20,627 nt of DNA from Spirochaeta sp. Lineage in GTDB: Bacteria; Spirochaetota; Spirochaetia; DSM-2461. Below are positions 7,742-14,392 of the stretch, piece after piece; positions within the stretch are counted from its first letter, which is position 1, and each line of letters begins with the position of its first letter. Location of the stretch: contig JAUVIY010000011.1 of NCBI GenBank assembly GCA_030592625.1, positions 1 to 20,627 of the forward strand, in the 5' to 3' direction. A program made the position numbers and the translations under genes. The notes beneath the pieces are model-generated. The model was not told the origin of the DNA, ran no database searches, and saw only the letters and a list, made by a program, of their open reading frames with translations.

Positions 7742-7773
7742 ATATTGTCTCCTTTTCTTCTTCTAAAATTTAT

Positions 7774-8055
7774 TTAAAAAGTATGGGGGAAAAAACCTTG
7801 TTTATGTGCGTCAATAAACATCATTTCGAAACCTTTATCTTTCATCCGCTGGAAATTTTCCCATCTTTCTTTACCTATGGCTTTCTCAATTGTTCCAGGT
7901 TCCAAGTCTCTGGCAGGGAAAATTCCAGGTTCGTCTACGGGTTGCGTATTAAGTCTTTCTCCACCATTTTCTGTAAGAATCAGTTTTACGATGAATTCTC
8001 CGTTTACTGTAGAAAAAGTAAATTCATAATCGCCATTAACCCTTTTAACCTGCAT
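7774..8055 (-). CDS. 93-residue unknown protein, first gene of the SbnB/SbnA-like operon
   Basis: I do not recognise a family. The ATG at 8055 has AAAAGGGGT at 8061-8069, and the stop lies 32 bases before the SbnB-like start, so the gene is very likely co-transcribed. Residues 1-30 look like beta strands (MQVKRVNGDYEFTFSTVNGE, then FIVKLIL). A loop with GIFPARDLEPGTIEKAI follows, then a helical end (ERWENFQRMKDKGFEMMFIDAHKQGFF). There is no signal peptide, membrane segment or cysteine. The composition is AT-rich like the two genes after it. A role as a small accessory, acceptor or substrate-binding partner to the two enzymes is only a guess from position. Confidence 0.65.
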   Translation of the reverse strand: MQVKRVNGDYEFTFSTVNGEFIVKLILTENGGERLNTQPVDEPGIFPARDLEPGTIEKAIGKERWENFQRMKDKGFEMMFIDAHKQGFFPHTF

Positions 8056-8081
8056 AATAAACCCCTTTTCCAGAATAGTTC

Positions 8082-8110
8082 ATGATAAATAATATAATTC
8101 GGGAGAGCAA
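8082..8110 (-). promoter_or_regulatory. Candidate promoter for the small-ORF/SbnB/SbnA operon
   Basis: Read on the minus strand, a TTGCTC (8105-8110) and a TATCAT (8082-8087) are separated by 17 bases, in an AT-rich stretch about 27 bases before the first start codon. The -10 matches the sigma-70 consensus at five of six places; the -35 is weak. It would give a leader of roughly 20 bases that includes the ribosome binding site. Confidence 0.35.
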
Positions 8111-8234
8111 CAACAAAAAATTTGTGGAAATGGGGATTTGACCCAATTCCCCTTCCGGATAAGATGGCTCAGCAGTTCTCTTCTCATAAGCACCAGGGTG
8201 GCTCCCTGTTGGGACACCCGGACCATGAATTCAT

Positions 8235-8240
8235 TACACT
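8235..8240 (+). promoter_or_regulatory. Possible -10 box of a leaderless recQ transcript
   Basis: TACACT lies six bases before the recQ ATG at 8247, with GGGACA at 8211-8216 (18-base spacer) as a possible -35. A GGAG at 8241-8244 is only two bases from the ATG, too near to act as a normal Shine-Dalgarno. The rest of the 190-base gap (8056-8246) holds no gene I can support. Confidence 0.3.
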
Positions 8241-8246
8241 GGAGCA

Positions 8247-10097
8247 ATGAGCAATCTGACTGAGGGACCACCTCCCCGATCCATACTCAAGAGTGTCTTC
8301 GGATTCGAGGATTTCCGTCCTCATCAGGAATCCATCATTACCGAAGTGATGGCTGGGCGGGATGTCTTCGCCGCTTTACCCACCGGCGGAGGAAAAAGTC
8401 TGTGCTACCAGCTGCCGGCGGTCATCCGGCCGGGGTTGACTGTTGTTGTGAGCCCGCTGATCGCATTGATGAAAGACCAGGTGGATGCCGCAAAGGCTGC
8501 CGGCGTCGAAGCGGGCTGCCTGAACAGTGCCATGGACCCGTCAGAACGTAGGAAAGTGTTTAATTCTCTGAATTCAGGCCGGATGAAACTCCTCTACATC
8601 GCCCCTGAGCGACTGGCAATTGACGGTGCCTATGAACGACTGGCCGATTGGGGCTGCAATGCCGTAGCGGTGGATGAGGCTCACTGTATCAGCGAGTGGG
8701 GTCATGAGTTTCGTCCCGACTATCGGCAGCTGTCCCGGATCCGAAATGTCTTCCCGGGCATCCCTATGATGGCACTGACGGCTACCGCTACCCAGCGCGT
8801 GCAGGATGACATCATCACCCAGCTGGGTCTCGATAATCCTCATGTCGTCCGTGCCGGATTCGACCGTCCGGAGATATTTTACAGGGTGGAACCCAAGCGG
8901 GATGCCCTCAGACGCATCACCGATTTCGTCACCGCCCGAAAGGGCCGTTCGGGCATAGTCTATCGGGCAACCCGGGCGGATGTCGAGAAAACCGCAGCCC
9001 ATCTTCGTGACCGGGGCATCGATGCCCTGCCCTACCATGCGGGTCTTCCCGACGAAATACGCCGTAAAAACCAGGAAAAATTTAAAACCGACCGTATCCC
9101 GGTCATCGTGGCCACCGTAGCCTTTGGAATGGGTATTGATAAGCCGGATATCCGCTTCGTGATACACGGCGATCTTCCTAAAAGTCTGGAAGCCTATTAT
9201 CAGGAAACCGGCCGCTCCGGACGTGACGGTGACGACGCGGAGGTGCTTCTGCTCTGGAGCGCCGGGGACATAGCCAAATCCATGTTCCACATCAACAAGC
9301 TCGAAGATCCCGGAGAGCGGAACAGAGCCGGCGTGTCCCTGAGGAAGATGCTTCTATATGCCCGTACTTTCGCCTGCCGCCGAAAAGTCCTGCTGGCCCA
9401 CTTCGACGAGGAGCATCCCGGAAGCTGTGGCGGATGCGATATTTGTGCCGGGGAAGTGGAATCGGTGGACGCCACAGAAGATGCCCGGAAGCTCCTCTCT
9501 GCGTCGGTCAGAACCGAGCAGCGTTACGGTTCACATTACCTGGTGGACATCGTCCGTGGAACCGTAACTGAGAAGATAAAGGATCGGGGACACGACAATC
9601 TTCCTACCTTCGGCGTAGGTGCCGATGAGTCCCGAAAATATTGGTTGGGAATCGCCGACGATCTGGAAGCCGGCGGCTTCGTCTTTCGGGATGAAGAGCG
9701 GTTCAAAGCCCTGACGATTACCGGGGAAGGAAAAGAGCTGCTCTTCGGCCGGACTGATTTTCGCACCATCCGCCGGGTCGGCGGCAGAAAGGAAAGCATC
9801 CACGCGGGAACCCTGAAATTCGCTTCCGGCGGTTCCGGTTCCGAAGAGAAGGAACTCTCAGGCACAGACCTCTCCCTGTTTGAAAAGCTCCGGGCTCTCC
9901 GGTTCAGGAAAGCAAAGGAAATCGGTAAACCTCCCTATGTGATTTTCCCCGACAGAACCCTCCGTGCCCTGGCGGCGCTGCGGCCGCATACAGGAGAGGA
10001 GATGCTGGACTGCCCAGGCGTGGGAGAGAAGAAGCTCGCAAACTGGGGAGAATTGTTTATGGGTGCTATCAGGGAATTTGAAAATGACGAGAATTAG
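8247..10097 (+). CDS. recQ: ATP-dependent DNA helicase RecQ
   Basis: 616 residues, a usual bacterial RecQ length. It unwinds DNA 3' to 5' in recombination and replication-fork repair. The sequence shows the RecQ motif 0 (FGFEDFRPHQ, 18-27), Walker A LPTGGGKS (44-51), DEAH box VDEAHCISEWGH (142-153), TATAT (motif III, 178-182), FGMGIDKPDIRF (293-304) and QETGRSGRDG (319-328). The zinc-binding cysteines C377, C394, C397 and C400 are all present, followed by a winged-helix (RQC) region and a C-terminal HRDC domain with helix-hairpin-like CPGVGEKKLANWG. All catalytic motifs are intact. It lies 15 bases before phzF and may be co-transcribed with it. The GC-rich composition contrasts sharply with the preceding operon. 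Confidence 0.97.
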   Translation: MSNLTEGPPPRSILKSVFGFEDFRPHQESIITEVMAGRDVFAALPTGGGKSLCYQLPAVIRPGLTVVVSPLIALMKDQVDAAKAAGVEAGCLNSAMDPSERRKVFNSLNSGRMKLLYIAPERLAIDGAYERLADWGCNAVAVDEAHCISEWGHEFRPDYRQLSRIRNVFPGIPMMALTATATQRVQDDIITQLGLDNPHVVRAGFDRPEIFYRVEPKRDALRRITDFVTARKGRSGIVYRATRADVEKTAAHLRDRGIDALPYHAGLPDEIRRKNQEKFKTDRIPVIVATVAFGMGIDKPDIRFVIHGDLPKSLEAYYQETGRSGRDGDDAEVLLLWSAGDIAKSMFHINKLEDPGERNRAGVSLRKMLLYARTFACRRKVLLAHFDEEHPGSCGGCDICAGEVESVDATEDARKLLSASVRTEQRYGSHYLVDIVRGTVTEKIKDRGHDNLPTFGVGADESRKYWLGIADDLEAGGFVFRDEERFKALTITGEGKELLFGRTDFRTIRRVGGRKESIHAGTLKFASGGSGSEEKELSGTDLSLFEKLRALRFRKAKEIGKPPYVIFPDRTLRALAALRPHTGEEMLDCPGVGEKKLANWGELFMGAIREFENDEN

Positions 10098-10112
10098 GAC
10101 GAGGGGTACAAC

Positions 10113-10910
10113 ATGAAAATTCCCATTTACCAGGTGGACGCATTCACTTCGACTATATTCGGTGGAAATCCGGCAGCTGTTTGCCCTTTGGCAAATTGGC
10201 CAAATGACCAGATACTGCAAAATATCGCCATGGAGAACAATCTCTCTGAAACATCCTTTATGATCGACCGGGGTGAATACTGGGAAATCCGCTGGTTCAC
10301 CCCCACCCACGAAATCGACCTGGCCGGCCATCCCACACTGGCTTCAGCCTGGGTGATTTTTAATCTGCTGAACGACCGGGAGGCTCCGGATGAAATCGTA
10401 TTCCGAACCCGACAGGCCGGAGATCTCAGGATATCGAGGGACAATCGACGGATCGTAATGGACTTCCCCTCCCGCCCCGGCAACCCTGAACCGGTGACTC
10501 CCGAGGTCACCCAAGCCCTGGGGATAAAACCCGAAGCGATGTTTCGCTCTCGCGACTGGATGGCCATATTCCCCGATGAAGAATCGGTTAGAACCTACCG
10601 CCCCGACTTCAACGCACTCTCAGGCTTAGCCGATGCCGGGAATGGTATCATCATCACGGCTCCGGGCAGCGGCGAAGTCGATTTCGTATCACGGTTCTTC
10701 GCTCCAAACCTGGGTGTCAACGAAGACCCGGTAACCGGATCAGCCCACTGTACCTTGATTCCCTATTGGTCCGAACGACTCGGAAAATCAGGACTTCGGG
10801 CCCTGCAGGTATCATCCCGATGCGGAGAACTCTTTCTGGAAGACCAGGGTGAAAGAGTCACCATTGCCGGTGAAGCGGCACTGTTCCTCACGGGAGAAAT
10901 AAATGTTTGA
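10113..10910 (+). CDS. PhzF family isomerase/epimerase-like protein
   Basis: 265 residues, start fixed by GAGGGG eight bases before ATG 10113. It has the two-lobed diaminopimelate-epimerase-like fold of the PhzF family: N-terminal QVDAFTSTIFGGNPAAV, ENNLSETSFM with the catalytic glutamate E46, EIDLAGHPTLAS, and the second-lobe motif NEDPVTGSAHC. PhzF itself isomerises dihydro-hydroxyanthranilate in phenazine synthesis. Most genomic homologues, including probably this one, have no phenazine genes nearby and act on unknown small molecules. No other phenazine genes are present here. The last codon runs into a hairpin repeat that begins within the TGA stop (10908-10910), so the natural C-terminus may have been altered slightly by that insertion. 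Confidence 0.93.
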   Translation: MKIPIYQVDAFTSTIFGGNPAAVCPLANWPNDQILQNIAMENNLSETSFMIDRGEYWEIRWFTPTHEIDLAGHPTLASAWVIFNLLNDREAPDEIVFRTRQAGDLRISRDNRRIVMDFPSRPGNPEPVTPEVTQALGIKPEAMFRSRDWMAIFPDEESVRTYRPDFNALSGLADAGNGIIITAPGSGEVDFVSRFFAPNLGVNEDPVTGSAHCTLIPYWSERLGKSGLRALQVSSRCGELFLEDQGERVTIAGEAALFLTGEINV

Positions 10911-10956
10911 GGTAATTTCAAAATCGAGCATTTTTGAAATTACCCAGACCTTTAGA
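10909..10956. repeat. Copy A of a hairpin repeat (48 bp)
   Basis: Arms GGTAATTTCAAAAT (10911-10924) and ATTTTTGAAATTACC (10930-10944) around a CGAGC loop, followed by CAGACCTTTAGA. The block is matched, in reverse orientation and with a single base difference, at 18113-18161. It begins inside the stop codon of phzF and may act as a transcription terminator for recQ-phzF, though no U tract follows. Confidence 0.8.
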
Positions 10957-10971
10957 TATGCGGGGTTACCC

Positions 10972-10991
10972 GATGAATATCGATGAATATC
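10972..10991. repeat. Two tandem copies of GATGAATATC
   Basis: A 10-base unit repeated exactly twice next to each other, in the 122-base gap between two converging genes and shortly after hairpin copy A. No function is evident. Confidence 0.5.
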
Positions 10992-11032
10992 AATGATACT
11001 ATTCGGGCCCCCTCGGCCACTGTATTCAGATC

Positions 11033-12049
11033 TCAGTTCTCCTCCGCTTTTTCCAGAGTGCGAATCCAACCCGCTACCATCCAGGCATATTCTCCGAGGT
11101 AATCCTCCAGGTACCGCTTAAGTTTCCTGCGCTGAATATCTCCCAGAGCTTTATAGCGTTGAAGAAATATAAGCCGATAAGCTCTTTCCCCACCGAGCCA
11201 CCGCAATAACGCCTGCCAGCTGTAGAGAAGCAGGTCGGTATGATGTTCCAGGTAACCCTCGGCCTCAAGACGAGCCTCTCTGTAGCGGCCCTCCCTCATC
11301 AATTTGTATACCGGATGACCCGGACAGCGTCTTTTAGCTGACGGAGCTGTCTTGATGACGTCTTCTTCAGCATCGCCGGAATCGGCGGTAGATCCGGATC
11401 TTTCAAGAGCGCCGTAACGGAGGCCCAACGCCGTGATAAAAGCAATCAGGGAAGGTACGAAAGCCACTCCGACAAGATCAATTTGTATCAGAAAGGCAAC
11501 GGAGCCACTGAGGAGTGAGCCGATTACAGCGGTTGCCGCCATGTATCGACACCGGACTCCCGGGTTTCCGTTTCCGGCCATCAGATAGCCCCAGATAGGT
11601 GCAAGTGCCAGCTTGGGTGTGCTTCGCAGCAAGGCTTCCGGAAGGGCCTGGAATCCGGAACCCGTTTCATAGACGAAGATCCCGTCGATGAGACAGTAAG
11701 CCAGGATGACAAGAGAGGCCCGTGCGGCTCCCGTTCTGCCGTCATGAGGTCGGCTCGTCAGTTTAACCGAGAGGGCCAATGCCGCCAGGGGCAGCAGAGT
11801 TCCTGATATTCCGTCTACAGTCAGGCTGCGGAAGAAAGCATGAGCAGTCTCATAGGTAGAAGTTGGAGTCGCTGAAAACCCCGTCAATCGTAACTGGCCG
11901 GACGGAACGGCTGCGACCGCACCCAGCAGCAGATAGGTTCCGGGACGCCCGGAAACTGAAGGTTCGCCCCTTCTGTCCTTGCCGGAAAGAGGGAGCCACG
12001 CGATAAGTGGTGAAAACCATGTCAGAATCATCGACAACATATCGTCCAT
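11033..12049 (-). CDS. Unknown membrane protein with a soluble helical C-terminus
   Basis: I do not recognise the family. It is 338 residues long from ATG 12049. Hydrophobic segments lie near residues 7-22, 38-50, 82-96, 111-127, 145-157, 170-190 and 192-210, so it is a polytopic inner-membrane protein of about six or seven spans. A charged linker (215-242) leads to a soluble helical tail, including HPVYKLMREGRYREARLEAE and GYLEHHTDLL (residues 245-274), which resembles a single TPR-like helix pair. The start lacks a Shine-Dalgarno sequence; TTTACT sits seven bases before the ATG, suggesting a leaderless mRNA. It stands alone, converging on recQ-phzF and divergent from the SDR genes. Position and composition look native. 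Confidence 0.7.
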   Translation of the reverse strand: MDDMLSMILTWFSPLIAWLPLSGKDRRGEPSVSGRPGTYLLLGAVAAVPSGQLRLTGFSATPTSTYETAHAFFRSLTVDGISGTLLPLAALALSVKLTSRPHDGRTGAARASLVILAYCLIDGIFVYETGSGFQALPEALLRSTPKLALAPIWGYLMAGNGNPGVRCRYMAATAVIGSLLSGSVAFLIQIDLVGVAFVPSLIAFITALGLRYGALERSGSTADSGDAEEDVIKTAPSAKRRCPGHPVYKLMREGRYREARLEAEGYLEHHTDLLLYSWQALLRWLGGERAYRLIFLQRYKALGDIQRRKLKRYLEDYLGEYAWMVAGWIRTLEKAEEN

Positions 12050-12207
12050 ACGACTGAGTAAAGCAAACCCTGTGCCAATATGTGGTTTCTACATCTAAAC
12101 CGATTATTAATTCCTTTCCATACCTATATTTAAGAAACAACTCAATTAGCCTGGAAAAATTGAACATTTAATGCTCTGTCTACGAAAGGATACGCTGCAC
12201 TGGTCCT

Positions 12208-12246
12208 TGCAGACTGGTCATACTCAGTCGAGGATGCTAGTCTGCA
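12208..12246. promoter_or_regulatory. Inverted repeat just before the first SDR gene
   Basis: Perfect 8-base arms TGCAGACT (12208-12215) and AGTCTGCA (12239-12246), 23 bases apart, ending three bases before ATG 12250. The right arm overlaps TAGTCT, the only hexamer placed like a -10 box. It could be an operator for a dimeric repressor or an mRNA hairpin over the start region. The remaining part of the 200-base gap (12050-12249) shows no gene. Confidence 0.4.
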
Positions 12247-12249
12247 GCA

Positions 12250-13254
12250 ATGTTTGCTCTCACCGGTGGCACCGGCCACCTGGGCCAGGCCCTTCTTCGA
12301 CAGATCAGTTCCCGAGGCGATTCGGTTAACGTCACAATCCGCCCCCAATCCGACAGGAACCTGCTGGAAGGTTACTGCAACCGCATCAGCAATGCACCCC
12401 TGGACGATGAGGATGCTTTGGCCAGGGCTTTCGCAGGCGCCGATACGGTAATACATTCCGCCGCCCTCATCGAAATACGCCGGGGTAACCTGAAGATCTT
12501 GAACGAGACCAACGTCACAGGTACGGCGAATGTCATCAAGGCCTGCAAACGCGCCGAAGTAAGACGCCTGGTTTATATCAGCAGTATCGAGGCCCTCGAC
12601 TTGAAGGCCAAACGCCGTCCCATCCGGGAGGATTTCGGTTTCGCCCGGGGAAATGCCATCATGGAATACGGCAACACAAAGGCCGATGCCAGCCGGCTGG
12701 TCGCGGCTGCAGGTTTGACAGGTGAAATTGAAACCGTACTGATCTGTCCAACAGGTATCATCGGTCCCTGGGATTTCCGGGGCGGCCTGTTCTCCAACAT
12801 GATTCAACGCTTTCTGGACGGCCGAATTCCTGCCACCGTGCCCGGCGGGTTCAATTTCGTCGATGTCAGGGATGTTGCCGGAGCCGTACTGGCCGCCGCC
12901 GAGCGAGGCAGATCCGGCGAAACCTATCTCGCATCCGGATCGTATCTGAGCATCGCTGAACTATTCAGAGAATTGGAGAATGTGAGCGGGATTTATCATC
13001 GCCGAATGAACCTGCCGCTCTGGCTTGCTCAAGTCGCAGGCGAAGTTAGCGAAATCTGGGGACGCACCACCGGGAGTGAAATGCTCTTCACCCGGGGATC
13101 GATAGACATCCTGCAGGTAGATACCCGCATCGATTCAGCGAAAGCCGCCGAAGAACTGGGATACCGCTCCCGCCCTACAGTGGAAACTCTTCGCGATACA
13201 GTGGACTGGCTGACTCGGGGATCGGCGGTGAACCCGGAGCCGACCTTCGCCTGA
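12250..13254 (+). CDS. Extended-SDR NAD-dependent epimerase/dehydratase (3beta-HSD/DFR-like)
   Basis: 334 residues. The start must be ATG 12250 because an in-frame TAG lies at 12238-12240 and the Rossmann motif ALTGGTGHLG follows at once. The glycine-rich loop binds NAD(P). HSAALIEIRRG, LVYISSIEAL (serine 111/112) and YGNTK (Y140, K144) supply the catalytic triad of extended short-chain dehydrogenases. The pattern is closest to the dihydroflavonol-reductase and 3-beta-hydroxysteroid dehydrogenase-like branch, which oxidises, reduces or epimerises sugar or isoprenoid/lipid alcohols. The substrate is unknown. There is no Shine-Dalgarno sequence. The gene is followed by a second, different SDR gene, suggesting a shared pathway, although each seems to have its own promoter. 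Confidence 0.9.
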   Translation: MFALTGGTGHLGQALLRQISSRGDSVNVTIRPQSDRNLLEGYCNRISNAPLDDEDALARAFAGADTVIHSAALIEIRRGNLKILNETNVTGTANVIKACKRAEVRRLVYISSIEALDLKAKRRPIREDFGFARGNAIMEYGNTKADASRLVAAAGLTGEIETVLICPTGIIGPWDFRGGLFSNMIQRFLDGRIPATVPGGFNFVDVRDVAGAVLAAAERGRSGETYLASGSYLSIAELFRELENVSGIYHRRMNLPLWLAQVAGEVSEIWGRTTGSEMLFTRGSIDILQVDTRIDSAKAAEELGYRSRPTVETLRDTVDWLTRGSAVNPEPTFA

Positions 13255-13399
13255 CGTCCAACTACGGCGTTGACCAAGTGCTCGAAGGCTCATGTACCCG
13301 ATCATCCATACCGCGCTGGAAGTCGCCCTGTCCGTATGCGGAGCTTCCCGGGACGATGTACCGGTATCGGTTCAGTTCTCAGGGTCATTCTATATCAAG

Positions 13400-13428
13400 A
13401 TGACCTCTGGCGTCGTTCGGGCTACACT
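13400..13428 (+). promoter_or_regulatory. Promoter of the second SDR gene, probably leaderless
   Basis: ATGACC (13400-13405) and TACACT (13423-13428) are 17 bases apart, each matching the sigma-70 consensus at four of six places. The ATG at 13436 is seven bases after the -10 box, where transcription would begin, and no Shine-Dalgarno is present. This supports the 13436 start over the longer reading frame from 13292. Confidence 0.45.
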
Positions 13429-13435
13429 ATCCTCC

Positions 13436-14392
13436 ATGTCGAAACTGCGTGCACTCATTATTATCGGTGCCGATGGATTCATCGGCTCATTTCTGGACAG
13501 ACATTTCCGCCAGGTAGGCTGGATGGTCCACGCCACCGTTTTCAACCGACCTCCCCGGAATGGTGAAATCAGGCTGGACGTCACCTACCCGGCCGATTTC
13601 GACCCGCTCCCGACCGGCCTTCCACTGATTAATGCCTCCGGTCTCCCCGACCAGGGCGCCTCTGCAGATCTTATGCGAAAAGTTCATGTCGGAGGTATAC
13701 GGAATCTGATTTCCTGGGCCCGCAGAACCGATAGTCCACACATCCTCCACCTCAGCTCCATCTCAGTTTACGGGAACGCCACCGTCGGAACCGGACGAAC
13801 CGAGGCAGCGACCCGCCGCCGGGAATGGAATCCCCTTACCGCCTCCCTTCCCTACGGACGTACCAAGGCCCGGGCCGAAGCCCTCCTGGAGCGATCCGGC
13901 CTTCCCTGGTCGGCACTCAGGCTGCCTGCGGTCTACGGTCCGGGTGACAGTTTCTTTACAGGACAGCTCCGGCGGCTCCTGGAGAATCAAGGCCGCCCCC
14001 TGCCACCCGGCGGTGAAAAATCCGTTTCCATCATGCCGATAGACCGTGTCGGACCTCTGATGGAAGCGATCCTCTGCCACGGACCGCTGAACGCCGCCCT
14101 CAATGCCGTCGGCGCCAGTCTTCCGTGGAAACTGATCCTCGAAGCTTATGCCGATGCGTGGAATCTGCCTTTGCAATATGATTCCCGCCGGCGGTTCCGG
14201 GATTTCCTGAACTTCGCCGATCCGGGAAGGCAGATGGCCGCCTATTATGCCGCTTTCGGAGCCGATTTTCCCGACGAGGTACTGCGGAAAATCCTGGGAT
14301 GGCAGCCCGGAGGAGATTGGAGGGAAACGGTACGGGAAGCGGCGGCGATATTCTCTTCTCCTGTTATTCCGGAAGAGGCGCATCCCTTTTGA
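13436..14392 (+). CDS. NAD-dependent epimerase/dehydratase, second extended SDR
   Basis: 318 residues from ATG 13436 (MSKLRALIIIGADGFIG). The frame is open upstream to 13292, but those 48 residues precede the Rossmann loop without family resemblance and a promoter lies inside them. The loop IGADGFIG binds NAD(P); HLSSISVYG (S107/S108) and YGRTK (Y140, K144) give the SDR catalytic triad; LPAVYGPGD (downstream) is typical of sugar-nucleotide epimerases. Likely substrates are nucleotide sugars or related alcohols, not resolvable here. It lies 181 bases after the first SDR gene, and its 3' end overlaps the convergent GGDEF-EAL gene by 29 bases. Confidence 0.85.
   Translation: MSKLRALIIIGADGFIGSFLDRHFRQVGWMVHATVFNRPPRNGEIRLDVTYPADFDPLPTGLPLINASGLPDQGASADLMRKVHVGGIRNLISWARRTDSPHILHLSSISVYGNATVGTGRTEAATRRREWNPLTASLPYGRTKARAEALLERSGLPWSALRLPAVYGPGDSFFTGQLRRLLENQGRPLPPGGEKSVSIMPIDRVGPLMEAILCHGPLNAALNAVGASLPWKLILEAYADAWNLPLQYDSRRRFRDFLNFADPGRQMAAYYAAFGADFPDEVLRKILGWQPGGDWRETVREAAAIFSSPVIPEEAHPF

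Noticed and set aside
8115..8145. GGGTCAAATCCCC on the minus strand, resembling a tRNA T-arm and thus a possible attachment site
   Set aside because: The stem does not pair as a five-base T-stem, the loop lacks the TTC start, and no matching acceptor, D or anticodon arm is found on either side.
8574..9290. Minus-strand reading frame of 238 codons inside recQ
   Set aside because: It lies wholly antisense to conserved helicase motifs of recQ and shows no recognisable domain; a GC-rich shadow frame.
13292..13435. N-terminal 48-codon extension of the second SDR gene
   Set aside because: It precedes the Rossmann loop without homology, and a sigma-70-like promoter with 17-base spacing lies inside it, seven bases before ATG 13436.
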